NCBI GenBank assembly: GCA_023443455.1
Contig: JAEZUE010000055.1
Span: 1-21,194 of the forward strand
Reading direction: 5' to 3'
Length of the DNA: 21,194 nucleotides
From: Verrucomicrobiota bacterium
GTDB taxonomy: Bacteria > Verrucomicrobiota > Verrucomicrobiia > Opitutales > Opitutaceae
Position 1 is the first letter of the stretch. Every line of letters begins with the position of its first letter. Under the pieces are notes generated by a model. It was given only the letters and a program-made list of their open reading frames with translations. It searched no databases and was not told the DNA's origin. A program made the position numbers and the translations under genes. Of this stretch, positions 5,953 through 12,578 are shown piece by piece.

Positions 5953-8900
5953 TCACCCCACTTCGACCAATGTACGCTTGGCCGTCGCCACGATGAACGC
6001 CCGCACTGCGCCCCCGGCCAACCCCGTCAGCCGAGCCACGACCGAGCGATACAGCCCGAGTTGCGCGGCATGCCGCTCGGCCAGCACCTCGTCGCCGACG
6101 CCCCGTTCGGTTTTGAAATCGTACACCTCGGCCGCGACCACCTCGCCCGCGGCGTCGCGCCGCACCACGACCCGGTCGATCACGCCCGATACCCACGCAC
6201 CGTCGACCACGACCTCGAAGGCCCGCTCGCGCCAGACCTCGTCGCCCCGCCCGGCTCGCCGAAACACCCCTGCCAACGCCTCCGCGCCCGCACAGTCGAG
6301 CGCCTCAGCCATCGCCGCCTCGGAAGCGCCGACCTCCCGCGCCGTGCCGGCCACGACCACGCCCAGCGCCTCCGCACCTTCCCACCACTCGACCGCGGCG
6401 AAAAGCGCATGCACCTGCGTGCCGAACTGTAGGCCCGCCTGGTTCGCCTCGGCGAACAACTGCGCGCCGCGCACCCGATCCACACCGGCCGCCGACGGCC
6501 GCCGCGCGACCAATGCCGCCCGCCGCACCGCCGCCGCAACACACGCCTCCGCCCCCAGCCCCAGCTCCGAGCTTCCGGTTTCCGCGTTCCGCTCTCCGCT
6601 TTCCGATCTCCGGTTTCCGGTCTCCGGTCTCCAGTTTCCGGTCTCCGGTCTCCAGTCTCCAGTTTCCGGTTTCCCCATCCAATCCGCCTCCCCGGCCGAC
6701 CACGCGCCGCGGAACATCGCTCCGCCCACGCGCACCTCGACCTCGTCCTCGCCGAGGGTCTCCGCGAGCAGCTTCGGGAAATTGAGCGACTTCGATTTCC
6801 CCACCGGCTCGATCACCACATACTGCGCAAGTTTCGCCCGCGTGAGTGCCACGTAGAGCAGCGACAACTGTTCGTAGCAGTTCTCGGCGATCGCCTCCTT
6901 CTGGTATTCGCGCAGCACCGGGTCGCTCTCCGCGATCAACGCCCCGGGATGCTGAAGCACCCAGTCGACCGCGCGGTCCGCCGTCTTGCGCACCGCCGGA
7001 CCGTCGCGCCGCTGCGCGAGCTTGTTGCCCTGGAGGTCCGGCAGCACGACCACGTCGAAACCGAGCCCCTTCGACTTGTGGATCGTCATCACCCGCACCA
7101 CCCCAGCGCCCTCGGGCTCCCGCACCGTGTATTCGCCGAGGTAACGCAGAAACACGTCGACCTCCCGTTGCCCGAGCGCGTCGAACGCCCGCCCGGCCGC
7201 CACGAGCTGACGCAACCGGAGCCGCGAAAACGCGTCGTCCGCCGCGAGCACCGGCTCCAGCCGCCGCGCCCAGTCCGCCAGCCACGGCTCGAAACCGTCG
7301 CGCTCGATCGCCCCGAGCACCCGCCGGCCCAGCCACGCCGGGTCCGCGAGCCCCCGCCCGCCGAGCAGACCCGCGAGCGGCGAGAGCGCCACCTGCTGCC
7401 GCGCAAAACCATCTCCCGGATGCGCCGCGAGCTGCAGCAACGCCGCCAGCGCCGTCGCCACCGGGTTGTCCTCGCCGATCTTCAGATCCGACTCCGCGAC
7501 CGCGGCGATGCCGCCCTCGCGCCGCAGGTGGTCGGCGAGCCGCGCCCCCTCGGCATTGCTCTGCACGAGCACCGCACAGCTCAGGCCGCGTTCCGTGGGC
7601 CGCAGTTCCTGGAGCAGCCGCAGCGTCGTCTCCCGCCGCCCCTCCGCGTCGTCGGCCAGCAACAGCGCCGCCTGCCCGCGCCGATCCGGCCACACCGTCC
7701 GGTGTGCGCGCCAGTATTTCGCCCACTCCGGCGCGGCCTCGGGAAACAGCTCCGCCAGGACCGCACCGTCGCCGCAGACCCGGTTCACCATCTCGATCAG
7801 CGCCGGTCCCGAACGCCACGACTCGTTGAGCTCGCCCGCCTCGATCCCGCCGCCCGCCGCATCGCGATAGCGTGCAGCGACATGGGTGAACAGCCGCGGG
7901 TCGCCCCCGCGCCACGTGAAGATCGCCTGCTTGACGTCGCCCACGTAGAATAGGCTCCGTCGGCCCTCCGCATCCTGCACCACCTCGTCGACGAGCGTCT
8001 CCAGAATCTTCCACTGCTGGTGGCTGGTGTCCTGGAATTCGTCGAAAAGCCAGTGGTCGAGCCGCCCGTCCAGACGGTAGTCGAGCCCTTCCGCGGCGAA
8101 CGCCCCGCCGCCCTCCGCCGCGCGCTCCTCGGCGAGCAGCTGCTGCAGGTCCGCAAAGGTCAGCCGGCCCGCCCGTCGCACCTGCTCGTCGTAGAGCCGG
8201 TCGAAGGCCTGCATCACCTTCGCCACGCCCTGCGTCACCAGTATCCGGCGCGCCAGTTCCAGGCCCACCGTGCGCCGCACGAGCACCGCCAACGGCCCGC
8301 ACACCTCCGGCCCGAGATCGAGTTTCTGCCGGTCGATCGTCAACTGCGCCCCGCCCGCCTCGACCGCCGCCCATTCCGCGAGCGCCTTCTTCAGCACAAA
8401 CTCGTGGTTCGCCGCCAACGGCTGCCCCGGCATCCAGTCCGCCGCCTCGTGCGCGAACGCGAGCCAGCGCTCCCGCGGCTTGTCCTTGAGCTCCGATGAC
8501 TGCTCCGCCCAGCCGACGATCTCCGCGGCCGCCCGCGCCACCGCCGCGTCGTCGGCCGGCACCGCCCACGGGAAACCCCGCGGCCAGATCCGCGCCCGCT
8601 CGCCCCAGCGCGACAGCACCGGCACCTCCCGATAGAGCGCGAGGTGCTCGTCGACGAAACGGTCGAGGCTGGCCGCCACGCTCTTGCCCTCGCTGCCGAA
8701 GGTCGCCAGGCGGAACGCCTCGATCAGCGCCCGCTGCTCCGGCGCGAGCTCGCCGCGCGTCGCGAACAACTTTGCGAAGACGCGCCGTTTCTCCTCGGCC
8801 GCCGCGTGCTCGTCGAGGATGCCCGGCTCGCCGCCCAGCCCCAGCTCGAGCGGGAACGCCCGCACGATCCGCGCGAAGAAACCGTCGAGCGTGCCCAGGT

Positions 8901-9201
8901 TGAGCCGGTGCATCGCCCCAATCATCCCGCGCAGCAACCGCCGGAAATCCGCCGCCGCCCACTCCGGCCGCCCGACCTCCGCCGCCAGCGTGCGCGCCTT
9001 GGCCTCATCGGCCCCCGCGCCCGCGAGGCGTCGCAGGATCTCGCCGAAGAATTCGCCCGCCGCCTTGCGCGTGAAGGTGAGCGCGACGATCCGCTCCGGC
9101 GCCGCGCCCAGCGCGAGCAGCCCGATGAAACGCGTGGTGAGCGCGTACGTCTTGCCCGACCCGGCCGACGCAAAGATCATCTGGTTACGCAGCACGGTCA
9201 T
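5953..9201 (-). CDS. addA: AddA-type helicase-nuclease subunit (UvrD/RecB family)
   Basis: A 1082-residue protein: superfamily 1A helicase plus RecB-type nuclease, partner of the AddB gene upstream. The complex processes double-strand DNA ends for recombination. Motifs: Walker A ASAGSGKT (11-18), Ia LTFTRKAAGE (41-50), Walker B FDEFQD (386-391), III GDVKQAIFTWRGG (421-433), IV near 458-470, V VMTIHKSKGLGFDVVVLP (704-721), VI LLYVALTRAK (781-790). The C-terminal nuclease is complete: GTQVH (His931), GVID (Asp1009), YDFKT (Asp1028, Lys1030), QLGLY. ATG 9201 is chosen because it overlaps the AddB stop as ATGA and has GGAGG 7 nt upstream. Oddity: residues about 845-877, between helicase and nuclease, are a 7-residue peptide repeat (PETGDWR, PETGNWR, PETGNRR) encoded by a heptamer DNA array. 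Confidence 0.92.
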   Translation of the reverse strand: MTVLRNQMIFASAGSGKTYALTTRFIGLLALGAAPERIVALTFTRKAAGEFFGEILRRLAGAGADEAKARTLAAEVGRPEWAAADFRRLLRGMIGAMHRLNLGTLDGFFARIVRAFPLELGLGGEPGILDEHAAAEEKRRVFAKLFATRGELAPEQRALIEAFRLATFGSEGKSVAASLDRFVDEHLALYREVPVLSRWGERARIWPRGFPWAVPADDAAVARAAAEIVGWAEQSSELKDKPRERWLAFAHEAADWMPGQPLAANHEFVLKKALAEWAAVEAGGAQLTIDRQKLDLGPEVCGPLAVLVRRTVGLELARRILVTQGVAKVMQAFDRLYDEQVRRAGRLTFADLQQLLAEERAAEGGGAFAAEGLDYRLDGRLDHWLFDEFQDTSHQQWKILETLVDEVVQDAEGRRSLFYVGDVKQAIFTWRGGDPRLFTHVAARYRDAAGGGIEAGELNESWRSGPALIEMVNRVCGDGAVLAELFPEAAPEWAKYWRAHRTVWPDRRGQAALLLADDAEGRRETTLRLLQELRPTERGLSCAVLVQSNAEGARLADHLRREGGIAAVAESDLKIGEDNPVATALAALLQLAAHPGDGFARQQVALSPLAGLLGGRGLADPAWLGRRVLGAIERDGFEPWLADWARRLEPVLAADDAFSRLRLRQLVAAGRAFDALGQREVDVFLRYLGEYTVREPEGAGVVRVMTIHKSKGLGFDVVVLPDLQGNKLAQRRDGPAVRKTADRAVDWVLQHPGALIAESDPVLREYQKEAIAENCYEQLSLLYVALTRAKLAQYVVIEPVGKSKSLNFPKLLAETLGEDEVEVRVGGAMFRGAWSAGEADWMGKPETGDWRPETGNWRPETGNRRSESGERNAETGSSELGLGAEACVAAAVRRAALVARRPSAAGVDRVRGAQLFAEANQAGLQFGTQVHALFAAVEWWEGAEALGVVVAGTAREVGASEAAMAEALDCAGAEALAGVFRRAGRGDEVWRERAFEVVVDGAWVSGVIDRVVVRRDAAGEVVAAEVYDFKTERGVGDEVLAERHAAQLGLYRSVVARLTGLAGGAVRAFIVATAKRTLVEVG
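6573..6670 (+). repeat. 14-unit heptamer array inside addA
   Basis: Fourteen consecutive 7-nt units in one phase: TTCCGGT, TTCCGCG, TTCCGCT, CTCCGCT, TTCCGAT, CTCCGGT, TTCCGGT, CTCCGGT, CTCCAGT, TTCCGGT, CTCCGGT, CTCCAGT, CTCCAGT, TTCCGGT. The consensus is YTCCRGT. Every 21 nt encodes 7 residues, so AddA (minus strand) has a 7-residue repeat of type PETGNWR in the linker before the nuclease domain. The same unit occurs in non-coding DNA at 20346-20373 and, reversed, at 5027-5054. Confidence 0.9.
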
Positions 9202-12200
9202 CTTTCGCCCTCCCCGTGACACCGCTCGCCCGTAGCGAAACCCGCCGAGGGTTTCGGCTCTTCCCCGTGGCGCTGCTCGCCAGAGCAGCGATCTGCCCCC
9301 TCACCGCGAAACTCGCCCACGCTCTCTCCCGGCCAGTCCCCAACATCGAAGCTCGCCGCCGCACCATCATGGATGAGGGCCGCAAAATCGTCGTTCTCCA
9401 GTTCCTCCACGGGCGGCCAGAACCGCCCCGCCGACACGCCCGCGCCCACGGCCGCCGCGCAGTCCAGCGCGGCCGCCTGCACCTCGTCGCCGAAATCTTC
9501 CCACAACTCGATGCGCGTCTCGCTCACCGCCTTCGGCAGATTGAAGTAGCCCACCGTCACGTCGCGCGCGTCGAGCAGTTCGCCGAGCGCCCAGCGGTAG
9601 AGCGGCAGTTGCAGGTCGGTCCAGCGATGCGGCTTGCCGCCGAGGTCGACCCGCGCCGCCTCCAGCCAGGCCTTCCCCGCGCGGTCGCCGCGCAGATGCG
9701 CCTGCACCGGCGTCTTCCCCGTCTCCGAGGTCTTGTAGTCGAGCACGCGCCAGGCCCCGGTGCGTTCGTGTCGCTCGATGCGGTCGATGGTGCCCGACAC
9801 CTCGATACCGCCGACCCGCAACGCGCCGGCCGGCAGCTTCCACTCGGTACGGTCGACCACCCAGCCGGCCGCGCGCTCCGCCGCCTGCAGCCGCGCCACC
9901 TCGCGCAATCGCTGGCGCGCCGACTCCACCTGCACGAGCAACGGCACCGACAGCTCCGCGCCGAAGCGCGCAGCGACCACCGCCTCCAGCGCGGCGTCGA
10001 ACTCGCGGCCCAGCAGTTCCGCGTCGGTGCAGTCGCGCCACGCGACGTCCTGTCCCAGGCGTTCGAGCACGCCGTGCACCAGCGTGCCGAAGTCGCGCGC
10101 GTCGAGCTCCCGCTTGGCCGCGTCGACCGGCTCCATCTTCAGCACGTGCTTCAGGTAGAAGCGGAAAGGGCACGCTAGATAGTCGCGGAAACCGGTCACC
10201 CGCAGCCGCGACGGCGCACCGCGCCACGGCACCCGCCAGCGCCACGCCCGCCGCCACGCCACATTGCCGCCCACCGGCTCGAGTTCGCGGAACAGGAGCT
10301 GCACCCGCGAGGGCAACCCGGCCTCGTCGCACCGGAACAGCAGGCGCGACGGCTTCAGCGGATCGCCGCCCGCCGAGGCTTTCCCGAGAAACACCTCCAG
10401 CCGCCCGCCCTCCGCCCGGCACGCCGCCAGCGCCGCGAGCTGCCAGGCGTCGCGCGCGAAGCGTTGGGCGTTGGTCTTGAGACCGAGCTGCTCGCGCAGC
10501 GACTCCGGCAGAAACGCGTGCCCGACCACCGCCTCGGGCGCACAACCCTCGTTGAGCCCGGCGACGAGCAGCTCCGGCTCGTCGCGAAAAACCAACTCCA
10601 GCCAGCCGTCGAGTTCCACCGCCCCCGGCGCCTTGTCGTCGAACAGCCGCCCCGCGCCGAACAACTGCAGCGCCAGTCCGCACGCGTCCTCCGCCCGCAG
10701 TGCGCGGCCCTGTTCCGGCGAGGGGAAACGTCTCGCACCTGCCTCTCCGACCGTCACCGCGCCGCCCCCCGCCGCGGCGACTTCGGCGGCCGCCTCCCGC
10801 CACGCATCGACCGCCTCCATCAACACCCGGTCCTCCGCCCGGGCCGGGTCGAGATCACGCTCGGCGTACAGCCGCCCGAGCACCGCATCCCACGTCTGCG
10901 GAAATCCGCCGTCACGCAGTTCCCCGAGCAGCCCGGCCAGACGCGCCAACGCCGCACCAATTCCCGGATACCGCGTTTCGAGCCCCTCCGTGTGCCGCCG
11001 CGCCTCCGCCAACGTCGGCGGCAGATGGTCGCCCTGCAGCACGTCGAGCGCGGCCCACAACCGGTCCGGTGCGCAACCGCACTCCGCCCCGAGCCAGCCC
11101 GACACTTCCGTGCGGCGCGCCAGTGCGGCGGCGCTCGCCCAATCGTCCTCGCGCACCGCCACCCGCAAGGCGTCGATCAGGCCGGCCAGCGCCGAGCGCG
11201 ACAATGCCCGCCCCTCCGGCAGATGACACTCGACCCCCGCTCCCCGCAGCTCCGCCGCGACCAGCGGCAGCACCTCCGGATCCGCCGAACCGATACCGAC
11301 TCGACCCGCCAGCCCCGTGGCGCGGCCCGCCAGGGCAGGGAGATCGAGTGGGCTCACGCCCTTCTCGACGTTCTCGCGAACGTCGCCACGTCGCACAGCC
11401 GTGGCGCTGCTCGCCAGAGCAGCGATGCCGCTCCGCGCTTCGGCCAACCGCCCCGCGATCTTCGCCGCCTGTGCGGCCGGATCCGCGCAGAGGTGCACCC
11501 GCTGCGCAAAGGGTTCCAGCTCGAGGCGACGCTCCGCCCACACCTCCGCCCGCGGCCGCCCCCACTCGTCGAAAAGCGAAGGCTCGGACACCGCATCGCC
11601 CTGTAGGAGCCTGCTTGCAGGCGAATCCACTGCAGCATCACCTGCCAGCAGGCTCCTCCCCACGATCCGCCCCTCCGCCGCCTCCGGCCCGAACACCAGC
11701 ACCTCGACCGGCAACGTCTCGCTCCATTTCTCCAGCACGCGCAGGACCAGCGGCAACGGGTCGACGACCGCCAACACCGAAACCCGCGAGATCCCCTCCG
11801 GCAACGCCGCGCGACCGACCGCCGCGACCGCCGCCGCCTGTAAAGCGAGCACGCCCCGCGCCGCCAGCCACGCATCCACCGCCGCCTCGAGGCGCGCGAG
11901 CTGTTGCCAGCGCCCACGCTCGACGAAACCGTCTCCCGCCCGCGCCGCGACATCGGCGAAACGCAGCCCGCCCTCCACCAGCGCCGCCTGCAGCCGCATC
12001 ATCTCGCCGGCCAACCGCAGCGCCCACGCGAAGCCCCGATCCGGCGGATCCACCGGAAACACCGCGCGCAGCTCGGCCAGCGGTTCCTGTTGCAACGTCT
12101 GCACCCACGCCAAGGTCGTCTGCGCCTTGCTCGCGATCGCTTGGCCCGGTGCCGCCACTTCGAGCAACTGCTCGGGCACGACCACCCGCGGTGCGAACAC

Positions 12201-12389
12201 CGCCCCGCCGCGCTCGGCCGCCTGCAACGCCAGCGCCGCGCGCAGCCGACGCCCCGCCTGCCTCGTCGGCACCACGATCAACCGATCCGCGAGATCGAGC
12301 GCCCCCCCCGCCCAACCCGTCGTGAAATGCTCCACCGCCCGATCGAGCAGCGGACGATCCCAGGGAAGAATGTGCAGGGTTTGCGGCAT
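9198..12389 (-). CDS. addB: AddB-type nuclease subunit
   Basis: A 1063-residue protein. The N-terminus has VVPTRQAGRRLRAAL (39-53), the degenerate counterpart of a Walker A region as in alpha-proteobacterial-type AddB. The C-terminus is a PD-(D/E)XK nuclease: YLACPFRFY (737-745), GTLVHGVLERL with His772, GTID with Asp869, VLDYKT with Asp884 and Lys886, and LQLPLYRWAL (Gln927). FWPP and DDFAAL after it are typical of the family end. ATG 12389 (MPQTLHILPW) is chosen. The open frame before it shows no family likeness and approaches the divergent gene. Oddities: residues 245-264 are encoded by a head-to-head REP pair, 321-331 by a REP copy, and the last about 30 residues by a REP copy plus a diverged one. 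The stop overlaps the addA start. Confidence 0.88.
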   Translation of the reverse strand: MPQTLHILPWDRPLLDRAVEHFTTGWAGGALDLADRLIVVPTRQAGRRLRAALALQAAERGGAVFAPRVVVPEQLLEVAAPGQAIASKAQTTLAWVQTLQQEPLAELRAVFPVDPPDRGFAWALRLAGEMMRLQAALVEGGLRFADVAARAGDGFVERGRWQQLARLEAAVDAWLAARGVLALQAAAVAAVGRAALPEGISRVSVLAVVDPLPLVLRVLEKWSETLPVEVLVFGPEAAEGRIVGRSLLAGDAAVDSPASRLLQGDAVSEPSLFDEWGRPRAEVWAERRLELEPFAQRVHLCADPAAQAAKIAGRLAEARSGIAALASSATAVRRGDVRENVEKGVSPLDLPALAGRATGLAGRVGIGSADPEVLPLVAAELRGAGVECHLPEGRALSRSALAGLIDALRVAVREDDWASAAALARRTEVSGWLGAECGCAPDRLWAALDVLQGDHLPPTLAEARRHTEGLETRYPGIGAALARLAGLLGELRDGGFPQTWDAVLGRLYAERDLDPARAEDRVLMEAVDAWREAAAEVAAAGGGAVTVGEAGARRFPSPEQGRALRAEDACGLALQLFGAGRLFDDKAPGAVELDGWLELVFRDEPELLVAGLNEGCAPEAVVGHAFLPESLREQLGLKTNAQRFARDAWQLAALAACRAEGGRLEVFLGKASAGGDPLKPSRLLFRCDEAGLPSRVQLLFRELEPVGGNVAWRRAWRWRVPWRGAPSRLRVTGFRDYLACPFRFYLKHVLKMEPVDAAKRELDARDFGTLVHGVLERLGQDVAWRDCTDAELLGREFDAALEAVVAARFGAELSVPLLVQVESARQRLREVARLQAAERAAGWVVDRTEWKLPAGALRVGGIEVSGTIDRIERHERTGAWRVLDYKTSETGKTPVQAHLRGDRAGKAWLEAARVDLGGKPHRWTDLQLPLYRWALGELLDARDVTVGYFNLPKAVSETRIELWEDFGDEVQAAALDCAAAVGAGVSAGRFWPPVEELENDDFAALIHDGAAASFDVGDWPGESVGEFRGEGADRCSGEQRHGEEPKPSAGFATGERCHGEGER
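9206..9240 (-). repeat. Diverged REP-like copy at the addB/addA junction
   Basis: It aligns with the 30-bp repeat at 9262-9291 (shared CCCCGTG and GCTCGCC blocks) but has lost most of the hairpin. The tail read on the minus strand, CACGGGGAGGGCG (9206-9218), is identical to 464-476 beside the intergenic copy. It encodes the final residues of AddB (ATGERCHGEGER region) and contains the addA Shine-Dalgarno sequence. Confidence 0.65.
9208..9215 (-). promoter_or_regulatory. Ribosome-binding site of addA
   Basis: GGGGAGGG on the minus strand, with GGAGG (9209-9213) 7 nt before the ATG at 9201. It is the only strong Shine-Dalgarno site I found among the gene starts in this window, and it lies inside repeat-derived sequence. 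It supports choosing the start that overlaps the AddB stop. Confidence 0.75.
9236..9256. repeat. 8-bp-stem hairpin between two REP copies in addB
   Basis: CGAAACCC (9236-9243) pairs perfectly with GGGTTTCG (9249-9256) around GCCGA. It separates the diverged REP copy (9206-9240) from the intact copy (9262-9291), inside the 3' end of addB. It encodes the EPKPSAGFAT part of the AddB tail. Confidence 0.7.
9262..9291 (+). repeat. REP-like palindrome inside addB 3' end
   Basis: Core GCTGCTCGCCAGAGCAGC (9272-9289), a perfect 7-bp stem with loop GCCA. The 30-bp unit is identical to the reverse complement of 442-471. On the coding (minus) strand it encodes DRCSGEQRHGE, within the non-conserved tail of AddB. 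Confidence 0.85.
11399..11425 (+). repeat. REP-like palindrome inside addB
   Basis: 27 bp identical to part of 9262-9291, with the same hairpin (11406-11412 with 11417-11423, loop GCCA). The reading frame differs from the copy at the addB 3' end: here it encodes GIAALASSATA (residues about 321-331) rather than CSGEQRHGE. The frame of the host gene is preserved. Confidence 0.85.
11605..11657. repeat. Head-to-head REP pair (BIME-like) inside addB
   Basis: AGGAGCCTGC (11605-11614 region) and its inverse GCAGGCTCCT (11648-11657) face each other about 33 bp apart. The left arm also folds on itself (GCCTGC TT GCAGGC, 11609-11622), preceded by GTAGGAGC, which resembles the GTAG-headed REPs known from Pseudomonas. 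It encodes RSLLAGDAAVDSPASRLLQG (AddB residues 245-264) in frame. Confidence 0.75.
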
Positions 12390-12578
12390 CGGCGAAGAGC
12401 GCCCGCAGGTTGGCAGAAGCCCGCCCCGGAACACAACCCGCTCGTCACAAAAACACCGCGATCGGACGCACATTCCGCGATCCGGATAGCGGGTTCATCG
12501 GCCTCGACTGTCTACCATGTCCGGCGGCCATGGAATCCCTCTGCCGCCTGCGCTTCCATCCACCAAACCCAAACGCAA
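12390..12578. promoter_or_regulatory. Divergent intergenic region, addB / NHL protein
   Basis: Promoters of both divergent units should lie in these 189 bp. CCGCGATC is directly repeated at 12456-12463 and 12475-12482 (19-bp spacing, about two helical turns), possibly an operator. I could not assign -35/-10 boxes. Upstream frames of both genes overlap here and are rejected as coding. Confidence 0.35.

Noticed and set aside
6573..6670. Heptamer array considered as a CRISPR or assembly error
   Set aside because: Units are contiguous 7-mers without spacers, so not CRISPR; the frame stays open and the same units occur at separate loci, so an assembly artefact is unlikely.
6305..8962. 885-residue open frame on the minus strand inside addA
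   Set aside because: It is an off-frame shadow of addA, almost entirely Gly/Arg/Ala as expected for high-GC frame-shifted translation.
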